DNA of 43,679 nucleotides from Bacteroidales bacterium (GTDB taxonomy: Bacteria; Bacteroidota; Bacteroidia; Bacteroidales; Paludibacteraceae). The translations under genes and the position numbers were made by a program. The stretch covers positions 1 to 43,679 of the forward strand of contig SFDZ01000025.1 of the NCBI GenBank assembly GCA_004557405.1, given 5' to 3'. This document shows positions 16,422-22,963 of this stretch, piece after piece. Numbering within the stretch: position 1 is the stretch's first letter; every line of letters starts with the position of its first letter. A model generated the notes under the pieces. That model was given only the letters and a program-made list of their open reading frames with translations. It did no database searches and was not told where the DNA came from.

Positions 16422-18260
16422 TCAAAAAGTTTGCATATCGCAGAGGCGCTTGTAGTAGCCTTCGAGTTTCAGCAGTTCGTCGTGTTTGCCGCGTTCGACG
16501 ATGCGTCCCTCGTGCATCACGCAAATTTCGTCGGCTTGACGAATGGTGGACAAACGGTGCGCCACAACGATGGTTGTGCGATTTTGCATCAGATTTTCGA
16601 GCGCGCTCTGCACCAAGCGTTCGCTTTCGGTATCGAGTGCCGAAGTGGCTTCGTCGAGAATCAGAATAGGCGGATTGCGCAAGATGGCGCGTGCGATGCT
16701 GATGCGTTGCCGTTGTCCGCCCGAGAGCCGACAGCCGCGGTCGCCGATGTTGGTTTCGTAGCCCTGCTCGGTAGCCATGATAAAGTCGTGCGCATTGGCA
16801 ATTTTGGCTGCGGCCACCACTTCGTCCATCGTGGCCGACTCGACGCCAAAGGCGATGTTGTTGAAAAATGTATCGTTGAACAAAATCGCCTCTTGATTGA
16901 CATTGCCCATCAGCAGGCGCAGCGATTGCAGGTCGAGGTGCGCGATGTTGGTGCCATCGACCGAGATGCTGCCTTGATTGACATCGTAGAAGCGCGGAAT
17001 AAGATCGACCAACGTGGATTTGCCCGACCCCGACTGTCCCACCAAAGCGATGGTTTTGCCTTTGGGACACACCAGATTGATGTCTTTCAAAATCCAATCT
17101 TCGCGGTATTTGAACCAAACGTGGTCGAAGCGAATTTCGGAGTTAAATTTGTTGATTTTGAGCGCGTTATCTTGTTGTTTTAGCGGGTTGTCGGCTTTCA
17201 GCACGTCATCGACACGTTGCAACGAGGCCATGCCTTTTTGAACGCTGTACATGGCTTTCGACAAATCTTTGCACGGCGCGATGATGCTGTAAAAAATGAC
17301 CAGATAGTAGATAAATTCGGGTGCCGAGATATCGCCCTGCCCGTTCAAAATGAGCGATCCGCCGTACCACAGCAAGATGGCCACCACGCAAGTGCCGAGA
17401 AATTCGCTGACAGGATGCGCCAACAGATAACGGCAGTTGATGCGGTTGAACGTGCTGCGAATGCGCTCGTTGAGTTTGGCAAAACGTGCCCGCAACTTTG
17501 CTTCGGCCGTAAAGGCTTTGACGACACGCAGTCCGCCCAAAGTCTCCTCTATTTGCGACAAGAGTTCGCCGGTTTGCTGTTGTCCGCTGAGCGACCGCCG
17601 TTTGAGCGATCGCCCGATTTTGCCGATGAGGAAACCGCTAAACGGCAGCAACAGCAGCACGAACAACGTCAGTTTCCAACTCAAAGCAAACAGCACGCCC
17701 AAATAGACGGCAATCATAATCGGGTTTTTGAAAATCATTTCGAGCGAACTCATGATAGAGGCTTCGATTTCGCCCACATCGCTCGTCATGCGCGACATGA
17801 TGTCACCTTTGCGTTCTTCGGTGAAGTAGCCTATCGGCAAATCGACTATTTTGGCATAAATCATATTGCGCAAATCGCGCAGAACGCCTGTGCGCACAGG
17901 CACCAACATGGCCGATGCCAAATAGGTGGTGCCGGTTTTGAACAGGGTCATCACTATGAGAAACACGCCGAGCCACAACAATGCCACCGATGCGCCGGAT
18001 GTGGCGATGAGTTGCTCGATGTAGAAAAATACGTTGTTTTTGGCTGCGGCGGCATAGTCGCCCATAGTGGCGCATGTGTCCCACGCAACAAATGTGTGCG
18101 ATGCCGTATCCATGCCAAACAGGATTTGCAGAATGGGGATGATGGTGGCAAACGAAAACAGGCTGAACAGCGTGGCCAAGATGTTGAGAATGAATATCCA
18201 TACTACATAATGGCGATATGGCGGCACAAAGCGGCGCAGAAGCGTGAAAAGTCCTTTCAT
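16422..18260 (-). CDS. ABC exporter, fused permease and ATPase (MsbA-like lipid/lipooligosaccharide flippase type)
   Basis: The 612-residue half-transporter has a six-helix membrane domain (about 1-330) and a C-terminal nucleotide-binding domain. Walker A is GQSGSGKST (near 407), the signature is LSGGQRQR (near 510), Walker B is ILILDEATSALD (near 530), and the switch His lies in VVAHRLST. It works as a homodimer. The closest functional type is MsbA, which flips lipid A-core across the inner membrane. A drug exporter cannot be excluded, but the kdsC and acyltransferase neighbourhood favours an envelope lipid role. It has its own promoter. Confidence 0.87.
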   Translation of the reverse strand: MKGLFTLLRRFVPPYRHYVVWIFILNILATLFSLFSFATIIPILQILFGMDTASHTFVAWDTCATMGDYAAAAKNNVFFYIEQLIATSGASVALLWLGVFLIVMTLFKTGTTYLASAMLVPVRTGVLRDLRNMIYAKIVDLPIGYFTEERKGDIMSRMTSDVGEIEASIMSSLEMIFKNPIMIAVYLGVLFALSWKLTLFVLLLLPFSGFLIGKIGRSLKRRSLSGQQQTGELLSQIEETLGGLRVVKAFTAEAKLRARFAKLNERIRSTFNRINCRYLLAHPVSEFLGTCVVAILLWYGGSLILNGQGDISAPEFIYYLVIFYSIIAPCKDLSKAMYSVQKGMASLQRVDDVLKADNPLKQQDNALKINKFNSEIRFDHVWFKYREDWILKDINLVCPKGKTIALVGQSGSGKSTLVDLIPRFYDVNQGSISVDGTNIAHLDLQSLRLLMGNVNQEAILFNDTFFNNIAFGVESATMDEVVAAAKIANAHDFIMATEQGYETNIGDRGCRLSGGQRQRISIARAILRNPPILILDEATSALDTESERLVQSALENLMQNRTTIVVAHRLSTIRQADEICVMHEGRIVERGKHDELLKLEGYYKRLCDMQTF

Positions 18261-18292
18261 AAAATTCGAATTATATGCTTTTTAGCAGGCTG

Positions 18293-18323
18293 CAAAGTTA
18301 CAAAAAACATTTGGGATGCGCAA
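18293..18323 (-). promoter_or_regulatory. Promoter of the ABC exporter gene
   Basis: The minus strand reads TTG (18321-18323), a 20-bp spacer, then TAACTTTG (18293-18300), 32 bp upstream of the ATG. Confidence 0.72.
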
Positions 18324-18505
18324 CAAGTGCGCCGAACTATTCTGATAACGAAATGTGGCAACCCGGTAAGTAAACGTGCCTTTTCTTGCAGCCCTATGCC
18401 AATTTTGCGCGCCGGTGTTGTGTAGTGCAAAGCGGACGAGTGCAAAAGAGTGTAAAGTGCAAGATTTTAAGAGTTTAAGGTAGGGGTAAAAATCTACAAT
18501 TTCTA
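18324..18505. other. Intergenic stretch without a recognised gene
   Basis: This stretch lies between the exporter promoter and the repeat at 18506. It contains AG-rich low-complexity DNA (repeated AGTGCAAA/AGTGTAAAGTGCAAG-like words near 18424-18462) and no convincing open frame. Confidence 0.5.
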
Positions 18506-18584
18506 CTACCCCTAAATCCCCTAAAGGGGACTTTAACTCCCATAAACACACCGACAACAGCCCCCTTTAGGGGGTTGGGGGTAA
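18506..18584. repeat. MITE-like element R1, copy with both terminal inverted repeats
   Basis: The left arm at 18506-18529 (CTACCCCTAAATCCCCTAAA...) and the right arm at 18561-18584 are inverted copies of each other with a few mismatches. They enclose a core of about 31 bp. The core and left arm recur, in diverged form, at 19931-19991 and 21342-21402. It encodes nothing. Short, A/T- and G/C-blocked inverted repeats of this sort look like non-autonomous mobile or REP-type elements. Confidence 0.75.
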
Positions 18585-18600
18585 AACATAATTTAGCGAG

Positions 18601-18646
18601 TAAAAAAACGAACAAGGAGCAAGAAAAAAATTCCTCACTCCTCGTT
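18601..18646 (-). terminator. Rho-independent terminator downstream of the first BspA-like gene
   Basis: On the minus strand AACGAGGAG and CTCCTTGTT form a 9-bp stem (18638-18646 with 18611-18619), with further inner pairing, followed by CG and a T7 run (18602-18610). Confidence 0.72.
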
Positions 18647-18662
18647 ACTAATTGTTCCCAAT

Positions 18663-18690
18663 GTAGGGACGCGGCGCACCACGTCCCTAC
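18663..18690. repeat. GC-rich palindrome R2, copy a
   Basis: GTAGGGACG and CGTCCCTAC form a perfect 9-bp stem with further G/C pairing inside. It lies 4 bp beyond the stop of the BspA-like frame. Related palindromes occur at 19878-19900 and 21288-21311. Confidence 0.75.
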
Positions 18691-18694
18691 AACA

Positions 18695-19830
18695 TTATCT
18701 TACCACAACCTTAACAGCAGCGTTCGCGTTTTTTACAACATACACGCCATGCAGCGAGCCGTTCTGGCGCGTTACGTCGCGGCCGAGCAGGTCGTAAATG
18801 CGGAACTCGCCTTCGCACACAATGCGGCCGGCTTGCGTGTAGAGGCCTGCCAACTCGATTTGCTCGAGACCAACGGTGCTCTCGATGTACGAAATATTGT
18901 TGAACAAGCGCCATACGGCAGCCGCTTTGTACGCCTCTAAACTGCTGTACGGTACTTTCAGGGACGCATTGTAGTTGGCAAAAGATGATGCATCGCACGA
19001 AGGCGGCACGGCGGCATAGCAGACAATATTGGTCAATTGAGTGCACTCGTCGAACGCCTTATCTCCGATGCTCGTTACGGAGTTGCCGATAGTTACCGAA
19101 GTCAGGCCGCTGCACTTATAGAACGCCCTAACTCCGATGCTCGTTACGGAGTTAGGTATCGTTACCGAATTCAGGCCGCTGCAACCGTAGAACGCCCAAC
19201 TACCGATGCTCGTTACACTGTTCGGAATCGTTACCGAAGTCAGGCCGCTGCAACCGGCGAACGCATACATTCCGATGCTCGTTACACTGTTCGGAATCGT
19301 TACCGAATTCAGGCCGCTGCACTCTTCGAACGCCCCACCACAAATTTGTGTCGTGCCATCGAGCACACTAATAGACGTGTTCGCCGGCATCTCGCCTTTG
19401 TAGGTATAAAGCAATTGGTTGATATAAATAACGCCATCCGACTGATTCGCAAGCCATGCGGTACCGTCGAACGCCCAAGCTCCGATGCTCAGACTCTCCG
19501 ATGCTTGTTACGGAGTTCGGAATGGTTACCGAAGTCAGGCCGCTGCAACAGGCGAACGCACTCTCTCCGATGCTCGTTACGGAGTTCGGAATGTTTACCG
19601 AAGTCAGGCCGCTGCAACCATAGAACGCCAACTCTCCAATGCTCGTTACGGAGTAAGTGTTACTACTCATCGGCGTATGAGCCGGAATTACTTCCGCGGT
19701 AGGTAACTGTGGCAGTCAGGTTGGTGGCGTCAAAGTCGTAATAGATGCCATCTACGGCTGTGTCGCTTGCAAAGAGCGCACCGGCACTTAATGTAAGTGC
19801 AGCAAATAGGGTAAAAATTTTGTACCTCAT
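18695..19830 (-). pseudogene. BspA-like leucine-rich-repeat surface protein with T9SS sorting domain, copy 1 (two frame breaks)
   Basis: The gene begins at ATG 19828-19830 with the signal peptide MRYKIFTLFAALTLSAGALF. It then breaks frame near 19688-19694, after VTYRGS. LRR modules of 23 residues (GLTSVTIPNSVTSIGxxAF, a TpLRR/BspA consensus) continue in a second frame to about 19497, where a second break occurs. The third frame carries more modules and a C-terminal domain, FRIYDLLGRDVTRQNGS to KVVVR, typical of T9SS sorting domains. As read, only a 55-residue secreted peptide would be made. The breaks look like deletions inside repeats. They could be real decay, a source of variation, or a repeat-collapse assembly artefact. 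Intact relatives bind host or bacterial surfaces. Confidence 0.85.
19021..19640 (-). repeat. 69-bp tandem coding repeats of BspA-like copy 1
   Basis: Units of 69 bp (23 codons) recur, with plus-strand core TCCGATGCTCGTTACGGAGT followed by a TTCGGAAT-CGTTACCGAAGTCAG-type half. The interval from about 19345 to 19500 is not a canonical repeat but the linker with WLANQSDGVIYINQLLY. Confidence 0.85.
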
Positions 19831-19877
19831 TGTTGTTTGATGTTTTTTAGTGTGAATAAATTGGTTATTGATTTTTT

Positions 19878-19900
19878 GTAGGGACGCGGCGACCGCGTCC
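19878..19900. repeat. GC-rich palindrome R2, copy b
   Basis: A perfect 8-bp stem GGACGCGG / CCGCGTCC surrounds a CGA loop, preceded by GTAG as in the other copies. The outer CTAC half of copy a is replaced by GCATAG. Confidence 0.75.
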
Positions 19901-19930
19901 GCATAGTTTAAAAGTTGTTTGCGTTGTTTG

Positions 19931-19991
19931 CTACCTCCCAAACCCTCCTAAAGGAGGGCTTAAGTCCCATCAAAACACCGACAACAGCCCC
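19931..19991. repeat. MITE-like element R1, copy b (right arm lost)
   Basis: The left arm CTACCTCCCAAACCCTCCTA and the core ending CCGACAACAGCCCC match the copy at 18506-18564. The right inverted arm is missing, and the sequence passes directly into the sorting-domain codons of BspA-like copy 2. Confidence 0.75.
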
Positions 19992-20309
19992 AACAGCAGC
20001 GTTCGCGGTTTTTACAACATACACGCCATGCAACGAGCCGTTCTGGCGCGTTACATCGCGGCCGAGCAGGTCGTAGATGCGGAACTCGCCCTCGCACACG
20101 ATGCGGCCGGCTTGCGTGTAGAGGTCGGCCAACTCGATTTGCTCGAGACCGACGGTGCTTTCGATGTACGAAATATTGTTGAAGTCGCACCATACGGCAG
20201 CCGCCTTGTACGCCTCTAAACTGCTGTACGGTACTTTCAGGGACGCATTGTAGTTGGCAAAAGATGATGTATCGCACGAAGGCGGCTCGGCGGCATAGCA
20301 GACAATATT

Positions 20310-21030
20310 GGTCAATTGAGTGCACTCTTCGAACGCCTCCTCTTCGATGCTCGTTACGGAGTTCGGGATCGTTACCGAAGTCAGGCCGCTGCAACCATAG
20401 AACGCACCCCATCCGATGCTCGTTACACTGTTCGGTATCGTTACCGAAGTCAGACCGCTGCACTGGTAGAACGCACCCTCTTCGATGCTCGTTACGCTGT
20501 TCGGTATCGTTACCGAAGTCAGATCGCTGCAACTTTCGAACGCATACATTCCGATGCTCGTTACGGAGTTCGGAATCGTTACCGAAGTCAGACCGCTGCA
20601 ATCGTAGAACGCCCCACCACAAATTTGTGTCGTGCCATCGAGCACACTAATGGACGTGTTCTCCGGCATATCGCCTTTGTAGGTATAAAGCAATTGGTTG
20701 ATATAAATAACGCCATCCGACTGATTCGCAAGCCATGCGGTACCGTCGAACGCCCAAGCTCCGATGCTCGCCGCTGCAACCTTCGAATGCAGACTTTCCA
20801 ATGCTTGTTACGGAGTTGCCGATTGTTACCGAAGTCAGACCGCTGCAATAGGCGAACGCCTCCGTTCCGATGCTCGTTACACTGTTCGGGATGGCTATCG
20901 CATTCAGACCGCTGCAATAGGCGAACGCATAATCTCCGATGCTCGTTACACTGTTAGGTATCGTTATCGAAGTCAGGCCGCTGCAATCGCCGAACGCCTC
21001 CTTTCCGATGCTCGTTACGGAGTAAGTATT
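20310..21030 (-). repeat. 69-bp tandem coding repeats of BspA-like copy 2
   Basis: Ten or so 23-codon modules share the core found in copy 1, interrupted at about 20600-20770 by the same linker. Neighbouring modules differ mainly in the two or three codons before AF. Confidence 0.85.
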
Positions 21031-21287
21031 ATCACCGCAGGTTACGGTAGCGGGAATGACCACTTTGCCCGTGTATTCATCGGTGTATTCATCGTAATAA
21101 CTTCCGCGGTAGGTAACTGTGGCAGTTAGCTTGGCATCGTCAAAGTCGTAATAGATGCCATCCACGTAGGTGCCGTTTGCAAAGAGCGCACCGGCACTTA
21201 ATGTAAGTGCAGCAAATAGGGTAAAAATTTTGTACCTCATTGTTGTTTGATGTTTTTTAGTGTGAATAAATTAGTTATTGATTTTTT

Positions 21288-21311
21288 GTAGGGACGCGGC
21301 GCGCCGCGTCC
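21288..21311. repeat. GC-rich palindrome R2, copy c
   Basis: GGACGCGGCGCGCCGCGTCC (21292-21311) is a perfect 20-bp palindrome, preceded by GTAG as in copies a and b. Confidence 0.8.
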
Positions 21312-21341
21312 GCATAGTTTAAAAGTTGTTTGCGTTGTTTG

Positions 21342-21402
21342 CTACCTCCCAAACCCTCCTAAAGGAGGGCTTAAGTCCCATCAAAACACCGACAACAGCC
21401 CC
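21342..21402. repeat. MITE-like element R1, copy c (right arm lost)
   Basis: It is identical or nearly so to the copy at 19931-19991. It forms the 3' end of the gene at 21371-22609, which stops within it. Confidence 0.75.
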
Positions 21403-22609
21403 AAATGCGGGCGCCTTCGGCACCATAAATGCGACCTTGGTGTGCGTATATGGCCGGCATTTGAATGCGATCGACACCTGTATTCGCTTTTACTTCAAAT
21501 TCAGGCGATACCCAAATACCATAAGAATAACCAATCCCAGCAGAGACGCCACCCATTATTGTCCACTCAGCGTCATCTACCACCATTTTGGTGTCTGCCG
21601 ATAGCACATGGTAGTAACCGTTTGGTTCATCAATACGCAGTTGTACTTGGACACGATAAGTACCGACTTCGAACTGCGCGCCACTATAATCTGCCCATGA
21701 GTCATCGTCTGCTTTTTTCTGCCATTTGCGGAGCGAGCCGAGGCGGTAAACAGCCCCCTCGGGCGCAATCAACGAAATCTCCGGCAGAGCAACCTCATAC
21801 ACAGGTGTGGTCAATCCGGTGAATGTGGCTGTGGTCAGCACTTCGCGGTCGCCCGATTGGGGATATACGCATCCGATATAAATTTCTATCTTTTGCGTTG
21901 ATTCACCGTCCGATACTTGTATTGTGTCGTGGTAGGTATTTTTGTCGAGGGCTGTTGGTGTACCGCTTATAATACCTTCGCTACTTACCTGCAACCACGA
22001 GCAGTTGCTGGTGGTTTTGCTGAATGTATAAGTTTCTGTACCGCCCACAACGTATTCTTTCAAATCTTTTTCCGCTACGGCTGTGTTGACAAAGTTTTCT
22101 TTGTAATCTAAATTTCCCGAGTCGCTGAATGTCAGCGGCAATGTTTTTTTGACGATGGTAAACTCCGGTGAGTTTACCCAGACGAACGAATATTCAGAAT
22201 AAACAGCAGGGTTTCCTACTACGCTCCATGCTTTTCCGTCCACTGTTACAGTGAGTTCTGCGCCCGTCGATGGCAGACGGTGCGTGGTGCCATAAGTGCC
22301 GTCAACACGCAGTTGTGCCTGCAAATAATAGGTGCCTTCGGTAAAAACATTGTCGTCGGACCAAGTACTCCATGTGTCATCGCTGTTCTTTTTAAAAAAA
22401 GTGCCCGAAGAAGTTGAAAATCTGTATGGAGCATCTGCGGGTACCTGCAGAGCAGAAAGTGTGTGATTACGGTTCACCGTCTCAGCATATTCGGGAATCA
22501 CAAAATTGGTGGCAGTAACGTTGGTTACTACTGTGCGCGTGTCCTCTTGGGCATTCGCAACCACGGCGCCGCACAGCAAGGCGGCCATCAAAAAAGTAAT
22601 TTTTTTCAT
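21371..22609 (-). CDS. Secreted protein with truncated T9SS-type sorting domain
   Basis: The 412-residue product has a clear signal peptide (MKKITFLMAALLCGAVVANA, cleavage near NA-QE). The body appears to contain two related copies of one module: YRFSTSSGTFFKK... with GTYYLQAQLRVDG...VDGKAWSVVG, and YRLGSLRKWQKK... with GTYRVQVQLRIDE...VDDAEWTIMG. Between them lies a putative Ig-like segment (LQVSSEGIISGTPTALDKN). The end, MPAIYAHQGRIYGAEGARI, is the start of a T9SS sorting domain that is cut by element R1, giving a foreign tail WGCCRCFDGT. Surface delivery by T9SS is therefore doubtful. No enzymatic motif is seen and I do not recognise a named family. Confidence 0.8.
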   Translation of the reverse strand: MKKITFLMAALLCGAVVANAQEDTRTVVTNVTATNFVIPEYAETVNRNHTLSALQVPADAPYRFSTSSGTFFKKNSDDTWSTWSDDNVFTEGTYYLQAQLRVDGTYGTTHRLPSTGAELTVTVDGKAWSVVGNPAVYSEYSFVWVNSPEFTIVKKTLPLTFSDSGNLDYKENFVNTAVAEKDLKEYVVGGTETYTFSKTTSNCSWLQVSSEGIISGTPTALDKNTYHDTIQVSDGESTQKIEIYIGCVYPQSGDREVLTTATFTGLTTPVYEVALPEISLIAPEGAVYRLGSLRKWQKKADDDSWADYSGAQFEVGTYRVQVQLRIDEPNGYYHVLSADTKMVVDDAEWTIMGGVSAGIGYSYGIWVSPEFEVKANTGVDRIQMPAIYAHQGRIYGAEGARIWGCCRCFDGT

Positions 22610-22860
22610 AAGTCTTATAAGTTTAAGTATTAAAAATTAAAATAATTTTTTTACGTTCAAGAACCTCCTAATACAAAACAGCCGCGCGACACACGGTTTT
22701 CGCATGTCGTCGGTTTAGTAAAAAATGTGAATATAAGTTAAATTTTCGGGGGGGTATTTGCACGTAATTTGTTCATAATCAGCCGATTATGACAATTTGC
22801 AAACCTATTATATCCGATAGTAAATAACATCCGTTCGAGTCTGTAGATGATTTTCGGTTG
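22610..22860 (-). other. Long untranslated leader of the secreted-protein gene
   Basis: About 245 bases lie between the promoter and the ATG. The stretch is AT-rich near the gene, with a G/C-rich imperfect hairpin around 22680-22712 (CGACA / TGTCG arms) and a G7 run near 22749. I see no open frame and no known riboswitch class. Confidence 0.45.
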
Positions 22861-22891
22861 CAAAGATACAACATTTTTTTTTGTAAAACAA
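22861..22891 (-). promoter_or_regulatory. Promoter of the secreted-protein gene
   Basis: The minus strand reads TTG (22889-22891), a 20-bp spacer, then TATCTTTG (22861-22868). The rest of the gap up to the mutS stop at 22964 shows no strong terminator. Confidence 0.65.
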
Positions 22892-22963
22892 TACGTAAAA
22901 ACTCGTAAAATGACCATCACGCAAAAGCCCGTTGCCCTGCGTGTAGATGCGTGGTGTGTGCGT

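Larger units (their letters stand above)
19831..19991. repeat. Duplicated intergenic block, copy 1 (161 bp; contains R2b and R1b)
   Basis: This block is nearly identical to 21241-21402. From the BspA-like start codon outward it holds an AT-rich leader, palindrome R2 (19878-19900, stem GGACGCGG/CCGCGTCC) and element R1 (19931-19991). The outer part of R1 is translated as the abnormal C-terminus of BspA-like copy 2. No promoter matching TAnnTTTG is obvious, so how copy 1 would be transcribed is unclear. Confidence 0.85.
19908..21240 (-). pseudogene. BspA-like leucine-rich-repeat surface protein, copy 2 (frameshifted, altered C-terminus)
   Basis: ATG 21238-21240 starts the same signal peptide as copy 1. 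The first frame reads through YTGKVVIPATVTCGDNTYSV and several LRR modules, then breaks at about 20770 inside a module (after FEGCSG). The second frame resumes at SIGAWAFDGTAWLANQ and continues with five more modules and ESTVGLEQIELADLYTQAGR, then FRIYDLLGRDVTRQNGS. The last strand of the sorting domain is gone: after VKTANAAV the frame runs into element R1 and ends VANNANNF. So both frame and secretion signal are damaged. Without the break the protein would be about 440 residues. Confidence 0.83.
21241..21402. repeat. Duplicated intergenic block, copy 2 (162 bp; contains R2c and R1c)
   Basis: It matches 19831-19991 except for a few substitutions and one extra base in the palindrome. It separates BspA-like copy 2 from the secreted protein at 21371-22609, whose last codons lie inside it. 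Confidence 0.85.

Noticed and set aside
18261..18694. Small protein genes or RNA genes in the gap
   Set aside because: Short frames here lack conserved motifs; the sequence is accounted for by a promoter, repeat elements and a terminator. No tRNA or rRNA was recognised in the window.
19021..21030. CRISPR array
   Set aside because: The regular 69-bp units are coding LRR modules with codon-period variation. There are no short repeats with unique spacers and no cas genes.
18695..21240. Programmed ribosomal frameshift in the BspA-like genes
   Set aside because: No slippery heptamer lies at the breaks, and comparison of copies shows missing DNA at the joins, which indicates deletions.
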